Positions 23,601-34,742 of a stretch of DNA of 48,513 nucleotides are shown in pieces (position 1 is the first letter of the stretch; every line of letters begins with the position of its first letter). Below the pieces are notes generated by a model. That model saw nothing but the letters and a program-made list of their open reading frames with translations, ran no database searches and was not told the origin of the DNA. The stretch lies in NCBI GenBank assembly GCA_964058805.1, contig CAXKVV010000494.1:1-48513 (forward strand), given 5' to 3'. A program made the position numbers and the translations under genes. Origin of the DNA: Schoenoplectus triqueter. Taxonomy: Eukaryota > Streptophyta > Magnoliopsida > Poales > Cyperaceae.

Positions 23601-26600
23601 CACCTTTGCTGGAATGTTGCTACTTTTACCTGACCATCAGATATTACATGGTTCGACCGAGAAAAAAATAGAATTTAGTAATATATAAAATAGCACAGTA
23701 CAAGTTGTAATCCAAATGTTAATGAAATTTGCTGTTTTTGCAGCCATTGATGCCCCAGGAGGGTTCCTTTTCGAATGGTGGTCTGTCTTTTGGGATATAT
23801 TTATTGCTCGTACCAATGACAAGCATTCTGAGGTTGCCGCGGCTTATTTAGAGGTGATTTATTATTTTCGACTTACTTTGTAGTATAGCTATTTATACCA
23901 GTTCAGTGACTTTTTAATGAGTGATATAGCAAACATTTTTCAAAGAAGAATTTTGTGATTGTGCGGTTTGGAATCTGAAGAAAAACTAAAAGGTGCCACA
24001 AGTGCAGAAATTTAAAAAGGTATATTGAAGTAGAGAAAGTAATAACGGGCAATAGGATCAAGGAAGATATGCTATTCCAAATAATGATTAAATGGTACAG
24101 TGGGTGTTGTTTAATAGTTGAAAATACATAGTTATCTACTCTTTTGTTTGGTTTTATCAGATTAATCTCAGAATTAGTAACTTGCAATTGTGAGAAACTC
24201 CTGTGCTTATTGGTAAATACCTGGAAAATAAGAGTCTTGTTTGGCAAGAGCTAATTCAATCTACAGGGCTGATATAACAGGAAAATATTTGAGTCTACTA
24301 CCAGTAGAAGACAAAAAAAGCTTAACTAATTTTTTTTGCTATTACATTATAGGCACAACTAATTTTTTTTGCTATTACATTATAGGCACAACAAATGAAA
24401 GCAAGAGAGCACCAGCAACAACAGCAGCAACAGCTACAGATGCAACAGCTACAGCTGATCCAACAGAGGGCCCAGTTGCAGAGGGGCAACTCAGGCCACC
24501 CTTCCCTTAATGGGCCTATAAGCGCCATAAATTCTGAGGGCATGTTGGGCCCCTCGACAGCCAGTGTTTTAGCTGCCAAAATGTATGAGGAGAGGTTGAA
24601 GCACCCAAATGCAATGGATTCTGATGGGTCACTTGATGCAAGTCGCATGGCTCTTCTCAAGTCGGCTGCTAGCAGCCATGCTGGGTAAGAGAAACAGGGA
24701 ACTACTGGGTTGTTAAGCTTACTAATGATTATTAAATGCGGCCACTTTTGAATGGCACCTAATAGTTTCTGTCCTCATGTCTTGTGAATAACAGCTGACA
24801 TAATTTATTCTTAAAAAAAAGCACTGATCAACTGATTACATAGTGGGTGGGGATCACTTGACAATGGGTTATTTTGACAATCTTGACAACGGACTCTAGA
24901 ATAAATAGCAAAAAAATCTTAAAAATATAATTTTTTTTATAGATATGTTCTTACTTATATAGATTGATAGTGATTCAAATTTCATGCAATTTCATTATCG
25001 TTTGATAGTCCATCAAAGACTGCTAAATTGTAACCGTTGCAAATTGTATAAAATTTTGATGGTCCTTGATGGACTATTAAACAATAATGAAATTGTGTGA
25101 AATTTAAATGACTATCAATCTACAAGTAAAAGAACATAACTAAAGTTTTTTCTATTTAATTTTTTTTTTATATTTATTGTAGAGTCCATTGTCAAGATTG
25201 TCAAAATAACACATTGTCAAGTGATCCCCACTCTTTTTTCATAGTAGAGCTGAGGAATTTCATTTATAGTCAATTATTTTCACTTAATTCCATTTTTATA
25301 ACTATTAAACTCTGTTCAACAGGCAGCTGGTCCAAGGCAACCCAGGTAACATGTCAACTACCTTGCAACAACTCCAACAAAGGAACCAACAGAATATGGT
25401 ATTTTCTTTCTTTCTTTCTTGGTTTGCTTATTTTTCATTTTCCCTTATTTGATAATTACATGAATTTGAAATGACTTCACCAGGATTTGAAAAATGAAGC
25501 CAACAACTTGGGTGTAGCACAAAGGTCATTGCCTATGGACCCAACATCCATTTACAGCCAGAGCATTATTCAGTCGAAAACTGGATTAGCAGGAGCTGGT
25601 ATGTCAAAAATCTGATTCTCAGCATCTCTCTTGCTGATTTTAACTTGATATATTTCTGTTTTCCTTGAGTTACATTTTCTTGGTAATCTAGTTCAAAAAA
25701 CTGATTAATACTTTTCTTGCTCACCATATGAACTTCACAACTCATGATTTGCTGTATTGACTAGTATGCATAATAGTTGTATACAATATATTTATTGGCT
25801 TTTTAATTGACTCTGCATTTTTCTCACTTCATTTATAACCACATGTTGTATCACATTGATTATGTTTACATATCCACAGGGTCACACTTAGCTGTTTTTT
25901 TTTTTTTAATTTCGTTCTCTGTTTATATTTATATTTAACGTTGTTTGGTCTCAATAGGACTGAACCAAGGTGTCAGTGGGCTTCCATTGAAGGGATGGCC
26001 ACTTACTGTGAGTACCAGATTATATTTTCTTTTAATAAATGAAAGGATAACAAAACAATACTTCAGTGGTGTTATGGTTGTACAATGTTATATATAATGA
26101 CCGCTAGCATTAACTTCCAATTCTTGTAGGTATTTCTTATTGTGATGATATCATGAGCTCATTTTGATTGATTTATCATTTTTTTCCTCACATCATGTAT
26201 TATTCATTTACTAACTGGGGCATTTACTTACTATTGAGACAACCTTTTACATAATGCCAAAATAACGTCAAATTGTTGCCAGTAGACTGATTAATCAATT
26301 TATATCATTCAACAGGGAATAGACAATCTTCGCCCAAATCTAAACCCGCAGATGCAGAAGCCTTTTCTATCCACACAGTCCCAGTTCCAGCTGATGTCGC
26401 CACAACAGCAGCAGCAGCTGATAGCTCAAGCTCAGGCAGCTCAGGGAGGCATTAGCAACTCCTCCAGCTTTGGAGACATGGATCCAAGGCGGTTTGCTGG
26501 GTTAGCCCGAGGTGGGTTAAATGGGAAGGATGGTCAGCCAGCTGGACCCGAGACACGTATTGGTTCGCCCACAACTGTGCGCCAGGACCAGACAGAGTAT

Positions 26601-29600
26601 CTCATGAAGGTTAGTCTTTTGGTGCTATATTGTTTAATTAGGACTAGTTGATCTTAGCTGATGCTGACCATGATGCGGCTAAAGTATGAAAATGATGCTG
26701 AACAAAAAGAATTTGGATCACTTCCTCTCTTGCAAATTGAAGAGTTGGTCCCTTGAATTCTTAATATTCTTTTGTCATGATTTGTGTCCTTTATAAATAT
26801 TTTGAAGTAACAATTCCTTTCTCAAGCATATAATCTGTTACTTTCCTTGGCCATTCTCTTTAATCTAAAAGCAGTTGAAGGTTGCACAGATGCAACAGCA
26901 GTCTTCGTCCCAACAAAACCAGGAGCAGCTTCAGCAGCAACAACAGCAGCAATTACAGCAGGTATTTTTTTGTCCCAATTCGTTCAAAGTGCAGTTGTGT
27001 ACTTCTGCATGAACTAAAGTACTGCTTCAACAAAGATCCAGTTGTTTAATAGACCCCAACACAAGCCAAAGGAAAAGATAGTGAGTTAACAATAACTGCA
27101 ATATCATCTGGTAACATGATGGTCAACTGCTTAGCACATCATACATACAGTAAATTAATATTGTTTGGTAGAGACTGGCTTACTGCATGGTACTGACTGG
27201 GTCTGGGTGAGTAGAATCCAAGACTAGAATTTAGTTTGTATCTTATGAAACTGTTCTTTATTACAATCTGATAGAATAACAGAAAGAGAAAGCAGCCCAC
27301 GTCCTCTGGAGCTGCAAATAGTACGGGGACAGGAAACACAGTGGGTCCCCCAACAAACTCACCACCATCAACCCCATCTACACATACGACTGGAAATTTG
27401 CACCATGTGAATAGGATGCCAAAGAGTCTTATGATGTATGGTGGTGCTGATGGGGCTGGACTTGCCTCCTCGTCAAATCAGATGGTAAGAAGATGATGTA
27501 TCAACTTCCTTATACTTTTTTGGGAAACTGTCAGCCAGTGATGGTAGAATCCCTATTATAATTTGGAGGATTTTTTTTCCCTCTTAAGTATGGCTGATTC
27601 CAGTTTTCTTTTGGAATATCACAATTAGAACTGTATCTTTGCTGCATTGTGCAAACTAGTGGATAACAGTATGCTTCTCCCCACTCCTGGCAGGATGATT
27701 TGGAGCCCTTTGGTGATGTGGGATCATTAGATGATAATGTAGAGTCTTTTTTATCAAATGATGATGGGGATGCAAGGGACATCTTTGCAGCTCTAAAGCC
27801 TGATCACAATCCAACTACGAAGGGTACTCACTCGACCTTTTGATGTGTGTGTGTGCGTGCGCCAAACATAACTCTGTGGGGGCATTTAACAGAAATGACT
27901 ACTCATCCTCTCTTTCATTTCTTTTCAGGTTTCACATTTAACGAGGTCCGTGCCTTTCCTACAAGCAACAAGCTTGTATGCTGTCACTTTTCTTCAGATG
28001 GGAAGTACTTGGCCAGTGCTGGTCATGAGAAAAAGGTATTATGTGTTCTCATTTCTCAAAGATTTAAGATTGTTGTATTATGCAGGGGATATTTACTGTG
28101 ATTATATAAAAACCTTATATTTGAAAACTTATGGTTAAGATGAGGATCAAGCATGGATAAGTCCAAATCTCACCATGTACTGTTAGAAGCCACAATTTAA
28201 GTCTATAGAATAGTATGCAACACTGTTATTGTGGCTTGTCGCTGATAAAGCTTCCACGAACACATATATTAAAACTACAAAAGTTATTGTGTTTTGCTTT
28301 TGGTAAGAGCAATTGATAAAATTTTGGGCTAATGGGTTCTTAATGGTTATGTAGGCAATAATCTGGAACATGGACACATTGCAAACACAGAGCACGCCAG
28401 AAGACCACGGTTTAATAATCACAGATGTGCGCTTCAGGCCTAATTCCACTCAGCTAGCCACCTCTTCCTTTGATTGTAGTGTCAAGCTCTGGAATGCAGC
28501 TGAGGTATTCACTGTGATATATTCTCTTTACATTGAAGTTGGGTATGAATTTTAGACTTCATGCCACACTATTGTCATTTATAAGATCTTATTAACTCTT
28601 GAAGGCTATATGTTATCATCCTAAGCACTTCTTTTAAATGAACGAGAATGCTTATATTTATACATTTTCCCCTACAGTACAAATATTGATGGAGTGTTTT
28701 GTAGCATTTTGTTCCTAATTTGGGAAATAATTGGGTTTCATGTGATAGCCTGGATTTTGTTTGCACACCTACAATGGGCACGCATCCCATGTGACATCAC
28801 TCGACTTCCATCCAAAGAAAACAGATCTCTTGTGCTCATGTGATGGCAATGGTGAGATTCGCTATTGGAGTGTCAGTCAGCTCACATGTACTCGTGTCTC
28901 CAAGGTAAGTTAAACCGTCTTATTTTTTATTTTTTCATTTTGCTCATTAAATTTACCTTCCACATTTGATGCCAAACTGGTAAGGAAAAGTTATCCACCA
29001 TCTTGTCTTTCTTAATAAAATATCAGGGTGGTACGGCTCAAGTGAGGTTCCAACCTAGCATAGGAGAACTCCTGGCAGCTGCAACAGAAAACATTGTGTC
29101 AGTATTTGATGTTGAGACAGACAGGCGTATGCACACATTACAGGTAACTTACATATCTTTAACTGAAATAATTAATTTGTTACCAAATCAGTCGGGCTTA
29201 AAGCCTGAGGTGACAGTGGAAGAAGTTGGATATTTAATTTTTATTTAATAATTGTAGGGTCATTCTACAGAAGTGCACTCAGTTTGCTGGGACAACAGTG
29301 GAGAATTCCTGGCTTCAGTCAGCCAGGACTGTGTCAAGGTGTGGTCAATCAAGAGTGGAGAGTGTGTTCATGAGTTAAGCTCCAATGGAAACAAGTTCCA
29401 CTCATGTGTGTTTCATCCCACCTACTCTAACCTCTTGGTTATTGGAGGCTTTCAGGTCATCTTTCCTTCTCACCACTTTTTGGATGGTTGCTAAAATGAG
29501 AATATTTTATATTTAATACTTCTCTGGGCTCAAAGAATGTTCTCTGGTCTCTTTGAGTGCTGATTTTCTGTTGGGCTTTGGCCGTTATGATGGTAGGCTA

Positions 29601-29926
29601 ACCCTGTTAACCCAAAACATGATACTGAAACTAGGGAACAAAAAATGAAAAAGAAAAATGAAGTTACATAGTAATGTTTGATGACCTTGGATGTTCTAAC
29701 AGAGGACCAAAAACTGGTATCTCTTAAATTCAGTGACCCAAATGGAAGTCATATAATGGAAGAAATTTTCAAATTACAGACATTCGAACTATGGAACATG
29801 GTAAAGAACCAGACAATGACAGTACATGCGGCTCATGAAGGTCTGATAGCTGCACTGGCTCAGTCGCCGGCCACTGGCATGGTCGCCTCAGCAAGCCATG
29901 ATAACTCAGTCAAGTTATGGAAGTAA
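20674..29926 (+). CDS. LUH: LEUNIG_HOMOLOG-type transcriptional co-repressor
   Basis: Groucho/TLE-like nuclear co-repressor that, with SEUSS-type adaptors, acts in flower, embryo and seed-coat mucilage programmes (Arabidopsis LUH/MUM1). Seventeen coding exons: 20674-20705, 20817-20914, 23744-23853, 24386-24684, 25323-25398, 25484-25598, 25958-26007, 26316-26609, 26875-26961, 27275-27484, 27694-27823, 27929-28035, 28355-28504, 28749-28904, 29027-29143, 29258-29455, 29780-29926. All phases agree; the product is 791 aa, close to Arabidopsis LUH (about 787). LUFS/LisH domain at residues 1-88 ([40 protein letters not shown]); Q-rich middle (about 85-390); basic NNRKRK at 388-393; seven WD40 repeats from about 501 to the terminal SVKLWK. 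The shorter Q-rich region, [17 protein letters not shown] linker and [10 protein letters not shown] favour LUH over LUG. A LINE lies in intron 2 and a foldback MITE in intron 4. Confidence 0.96.
21471..23482 (-). mobile_element. 5'-truncated RTE-clade LINE in LUH intron 2
   Basis: A non-LTR retrotransposon at 21484-23469, antisense to LUH, with perfect 13-bp target duplications GACATAATCTATA at 21471-21483 and 23470-23482. Minus-strand translation shows the reverse transcriptase in pieces: [11 protein letters not shown] (23166-23200), [12 protein letters not shown] and [10 protein letters not shown] (22988-22800), [12 protein letters not shown] and the catalytic FVDD box (22652-22540), then the C-terminal RTE region ([14 protein letters not shown], [14 protein letters not shown]) down to about 21800. 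The 3' end is GGGATTAAAGGTTTGTTGTTGTTG, a TTG-repeat tail characteristic of plant RTE elements. Endonuclease is missing (5' truncation) and frameshifts and stops break the ORF. Confidence 0.92.
24324..24389 (+). repeat. Perfect 33-bp tandem duplication of LUH intron 4 acceptor
   Basis: Bases 24324-24356 and 24357-24389 are identical. Each contains a T8 tract, GCTATTACATTATAG and GCAC, so there are two complete 3' splice sites, AG at 24351-24352 and AG at 24384-24385, exactly 33 bases apart. Using the second gives the family-conserved sequence AQQMKARE. Using the first adds ten residues and then an in-frame TAG. Note that intron numbering here counts the intron before coding exon 4 (that is, intron 3 of the coding exons). 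Confidence 0.95.
24847..25231. mobile_element. 385-bp foldback MITE in the LUH intron after exon 4
   Basis: The element starts GTGGGGATCACTTGACAATG and ends with its inverse CATTGTCAAGTGATCCCCAC. Pairing continues inward through GACAATCTTGACAA, ATATGTTCTTACTT.TAGATTGATAGT and CAATTTCATTAT.GTTT.ATAGTCCATC, so each arm is about 180-190 bp with little loop. No clear target duplication was found. It lies wholly between coding exons 4 and 5 and would be transcribed in the LUH pre-mRNA. Confidence 0.88.
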
Positions 29927-30011
29927 CTAGTCCTGTCAGAAAAAAAAAGGTAGAATAACTTAGTTGTTTAATTAAACGAGGTAATAGCTTTTATGGAGCC
30001 AGGAACTTGCT

Positions 30012-30017
30012 AATAAA
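30012..30017 (+). terminator. Candidate LUH polyadenylation signal
   Basis: AATAAA, 86 bases after the LUH stop codon, in AT-rich sequence with TTGT-type words downstream. Plant signals are loose, so the actual cleavage site is not determined. Confidence 0.5.
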
Positions 30018-31405
30018 AATGGTAGAAGTGCTTGATTGTTATGTGTAATAGGATGCTTAGAGTTTTAATGCCCTAAAGACCGGCAATTTCTTTTTGCTAT
30101 ATTCATTGGAATCTGTCTCATACTATAGTTATATATTTTAGTTATTAGCTTCTTATTATTGGCTATACAATATTTACTATTTCATATATCAGGAGTTGTA
30201 TAATGTGATTTTCTTTTGAGATCTTACTGTTTTACTGTGATTGGTATCTAACATCAAAATTAAAAAGGATACTGAGGTCTATAATGAATCTATGGTGCTT
30301 TGTAAAATGTTAAAGGGTCGTACATTTTGCACTCAATTATTAAATTTCAAGTCAGAAATTATCGACTCAATTGTTCATATTAAAATGTGTAAATTTTATA
30401 TATTTTAGAGTCTGTTTACTATTTTTTTTAATAGAGAGATGTTATTTTTGGATGAATCATAACTCTCAAATTAAATCATTTTTCCTCATACATTTAATAT
30501 GGAGATTAAATTAAATAGTTTGGATCAGTTATTTTTGACTTAAAATTGATGATTTGATGTGTTTTAATGATTTGAGTGTAAAACATATGATCTTTCTACA
30601 CTTTACAAAGTATCATATAGCCGGATTCTTTTATACTTATATATGTTTCAATATTGAATATCTTTTATACTTATATATGTTTCAATTTTGTTGATTCAAT
30701 GTGCAATTTCTGTTGAACAACTTGATATGATCACCACTTATCATGATCCTCTTTTTGTTATTTTCTGCATGATATTGATCCTAATATGGGGATTTTATTT
30801 CTTCACTACGATCGGATCTGTTCTCAATTTAACAGACTTTTAATTAAGAAAATTGGTTTTCACCACTCGAAAATTACATGATATGGTCGTTATTCGTGTC
30901 ATTTTATGCCATATGATCAATTGTGCTCGATGTGATTATATAGCTTCTTGCATCGTTCATTTTTCTGATATGTGCATGAAATGATACTAATTATTTTGAT
31001 ATATTACTTTCTTCATTTTCATAGATTGTAGCAGAAATTTCGTAATGTTATAAAAAAAGAAAAAAAAGAAGAAGAAGAAGAAGTGAACTCAAAATGTTGG
31101 GTCTTTGTATATGACATTGTTATGCCATTATGCTTGATAATTGTTCCTGCTTAATTGCTTATCTTTTCAATTAAGAAAATAGTACTAATTGATTCAACGT
31201 TAGAAGAGTGAAAACAAGGGCTTTTGAGAATCCAATGTTACATGCATCTCTTTGAGACAATCCCTTATTGTAGATTTGTAGTCCCGGTTCCTATTTTTGG
31301 GACGCTTATTTCCTTCCAATCTGACAAGACCCATTTGGAGAACCACCACACAGAAAACAGCAGAAATTGATTCATAGCCGATGCGTGTACATTCTCTCCC
31401 TTAAT

Positions 31406-31623
31406 CGGAGACGACAAAATCCGACTCGATCCAATTCGATAAATTTGTCTAATCTGATTATAACTGATTTTTTCCCCAAAAAGTCAAACTAGTCGGACCC
31501 AACTTTATTTAAAATTAAATAATTACAATCCAATTGAAATCAAACTAAAATCTAAAAAAAAAATAACAATAAAATTGACTCGACACGATCCAATATGACC
31601 CATTTACCTCATTGCCATCTCTA
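31406..31623. mobile_element. Short hAT-type MITE
   Basis: A 218-bp element between perfect 8-bp direct repeats CCCTTAAT (31398-31405 and 31624-31631). The right end inverted reads TAGAGATGGCAATGAGG; the left end CGGAGACGACAAAATCC is a decayed partner. Internal GACTCGAYCCAAT words near both ends are also inverted copies. No coding capacity. Confidence 0.78.
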
Positions 31624-33030
31624 CCCTTAATCCCTCACTCCCTATTTTATCCTCACGCCTTTTATTCATAAATATTTTATTGGTTTTTAACTTTGATTAC
31701 TGTTAAGCTATAAAAAAGATCTTGTTCGCATTTGCTGTCAACTGAAGAGCTATTATTTTTATTTTTGACATGTAAATTCTGGGCCACTGACTCCATCTAT
31801 GTCTACTCTTGAGTTTCATTTTGTAAGCATCTCGTTTTCTTTTTTCTTTAATTGACTTTACGTACAATTCATAATTTGAAATTACCGAGGAATTTGATAT
31901 TAGTTACTATGAACTTCTAAATTCTTTTTGACCAAAAACCATGTTTATTAAAGAGCTTTGTTTAATGTTGTTTGATATTTTATTCCCTATATCACATAAT
32001 TTTCGTCGTTCTTGTAATGAAAATATAATAAAAATTGTCCATCCTCAGTTTTCGACTCGTGCCTTTCTGTATTGTTAGGAGCATTAAAAAATGAGTGAAA
32101 AAAATCCCCTTATTTTTTTGTGAGAAAAAAAGTGTCGGGATAATGAAAAAATATCATGTGGTGATTTTTGTTTTGTTAAAAAAGAGGAGAAAAAAGAAAA
32201 GAGTGGAGATAGTTTTAGAGATATTGTAAGAAAAAAAAGAAAATTTGTCAATAATAAGAGTTATGTATCAAGCAGCGAATGTTACAAAAGTGTTGTGAAT
32301 TATATTTAGGATGGGAATTTTTTTAAAGGAGATATATTACCTAAAATATTACTTAAAATTATTATTTTTCAAAAATCAAAGCGAGACAGATATTCCCTCT
32401 GGTTAGTCTTAACGATTTAGTTATTTTAACTTGTAGTATTTTTTTTTCTTTTTCCATTAACTTTGAAGATGGTATTTAGTTTTTACATTACTTGTTATAA
32501 TGTCTATTGGGCCTTTGCTCACAATGATATAATTTACTTTTTACATTGCTTGTTATACTTACCCTCCCACTCTATATTTCAGATACATAGCGAAAATTTA
32601 ATCCCAAATATAATGTGATTGAGTTAATCATGAAATATTTTATAAAAAAAGGGAGACTAAATTATGAAATATTGTCATTGAATTAAATATGAATGAACCG
32701 ATACTTCACATGTGTAGCTCACAAGTTGGAAAATCCCAAATGATTTTTTTATGAACATTTAAAGATAGACGGTTAAAATTTAAAATTCATAGTAAATAAT
32801 ATGTGTATCTTTTCATCAAGTCCTACTTTTATGATATGCAGATCTTTTCATTAAATGCTGCTTATAATAATAAATGCAACAATTGAAAATCCGTAGAAAA
32901 GATATGCTCATTCCGACAAAATCATATCTATAGAAGCCTCTAAAAAAATAACCACATTGATCTGTGAAGATAATTAATTGGGATAATTCTTTGGTTGGAG
33001 TTCCTGTTTCACTTATTTTCTATTGTTAGC

Positions 33031-33115
33031 AATATGGACAGTGCCAGTTATTCAAAGGCACATCAGCCCTCGCTTTAGTTCTCTGTTTCCATGTGTTCCT
33101 CTGCTCATTAAGAAG
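33031..33115 (+). other. Exon-like orphan segment
   Basis: A GC-richer stretch bounded on the left by an acceptor-like TTTTCTATTGTTAG and on the right by AAG|GTAAGT, open in at least one frame (containing FKGTSALALVLC in one reading). It could be an exon of a decayed or unrecognised gene, with another GC-richer patch at 33230-33400. The product was not identified and no partner exons could be assembled. Confidence 0.25.
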
Positions 33116-34457
33116 GTAAGTTTCTACAAAACCAACCTACATAAAATTTATTTACCAGAATGCTACCCCAGAAATTATGTATAATTATATAAAAATAGCT
33201 AATTTCATGAATATACAGAGAAATGCATGCCGTTGCCACATTGCGGAACGCCTACTGCACCCACTGTTATTTTCTGAACGCTCCGAGAGGCGGTGCACCG
33301 GGGATATTGTAAATTCATAGGCAGTGATGAAGGAAGAACATCTTTCAATTTTTTGTACTTTGAGGGTAATGAAAGCACTCTTAACATAAGCTCGGAATCA
33401 CGAGGTATATGTCTAATTCATGCTTTGATTACTTATCCATTCAAATAAAATGCAAGTTTTGGTCAGGATTAAAGAGATGAAGTTTTGAATTAATAAGAGA
33501 GTCAAATAGCACAAATTAAAAATTAAAAGGCGGAAGAGGATTAAAATTAAGAAAGTAATCTAGTACTGAATAGATATTAATTTGTCATTGTTCATGCAAT
33601 CTAAAGTCTTTTAGTTGACGACGATTCGTCATTGTTCACACTCTTTGTTATGCGTTCCTCAATTTTTGTTTCATAATTAAACATGATTAACATGGAAAAC
33701 AAAGAGATTTCTTTAAAATTATTCTCAGAGGTTGAGAATCAGAGAAAGATAAGATTTCTCACTCGGACAAAATATAAAAAGAAAGCTGTAACTAAATGAA
33801 CCAAAGGAAATAGATCAGTGTTTATAGTTTTATCTATAAAAAAACATAAAAGCACAAAAAAGAATTTATCAGAGAACAAAACTAACAAGGAGAAAATATT
33901 GCGCAAGGATGGCTTAGTGAGGATCAGAGGAACCGCAACCCTCAACATTTTTAAAATTAAAATATCTGTTAAAAAATTATGATATTTTATAATATAATTA
34001 TTAATATTTTTCATTTTAATCCCTTCAAAATTTAAAACGTAGTTTCCGAAATGTACTCAATTTTTTATTTTAGCCCCATGATTTTGGATGAATCTCTACC
34101 ACCGTCTCTAATTGATTTGTTTTGTACTTTTATTCTTCCACATTTTTGAAAGTTGGACAATATAAAGTTGACTATTTAGGTACAAACTTTTCATGCCATA
34201 CAAAAATGTTTAAGAATTTTATATCAATTGCAAGAGGCTCTTAGAATAATTTCAGAGAATTGTCACGCATTTTGGGCCGCGCGTCTTGGGAACATAGGAA
34301 GGTATCTACGCTACCACAATTCCAAGAAAGAAAGAAAAAGTCTCCAATTGACAAAATAATCGGAAGAGATTTCACATTGTCATGCACACATATTTAATTT
34401 GAAAAACAATTATTTTCGTCCGTATTTCCATGTGAAACAAAATCACTCCGATATCAG

Positions 34458-34734
34458 TAATAAGATTCGCAAATTATTCGTTTTTCATTCGTAGCCGAAT
34501 GTTTCACGAATAATTCGTCAGTTTAATATACAATGCTTTTTTTTAATTAAAAAATATTTTATTCGCGAATTATTCAGCAAAAAACACATATATATTATTC
34601 TATATGAATTTTTATCATTTTTAATATATTTTCAATATTTTATTCATATTATATGAAATAAACTATTCCCGAATTATACTCGAACATCGAATTTTTAATC
34701 TCGCCGAACGTTTCCCAAATCACGAACTTGTTAC
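34458..34734. mobile_element. Probable hAT-type MITE
   Basis: A 277-bp element with ends TAATAAGATTCG and, inverted, GTAACAAGTTCG, both rich in internal CGAATTATTCG-like words. Flanking octamers GATATCAG (34450-34457) and TATATCAG (34735-34742) match at 7 of 8 bases, as expected of a slightly decayed hAT target duplication. Confidence 0.55.
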
Positions 34735-34742
34735 TATATCAG

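Larger units (their letters stand above)
30018..34457. other. Gene-poor AT-rich intergenic region
   Basis: No complete gene is recognisable. It contains a 34-bp tandem pair (TTTATACTTATATATGTTTCAAT at about 30630 and 30664), a GAA/AAG microsatellite at about 31068-31083, the short hAT element at 31406-31623 and an exon-like stretch at 33031-33115. Confidence 0.45.

Noticed and set aside
24241..24510. 89-codon frame with a repeated [11 protein letters not shown] phrase
   Set aside because: A wrong-frame reading through intron sequence and LUH exon 4; the repeated phrase reflects the 33-bp acceptor duplication.
29678..29779. Possible extension of the last LUH exon upstream
   Set aside because: The open frame continues upstream by chance; the acceptor at 29779 restores the WD40 sequence [11 protein letters not shown] seen in the family.
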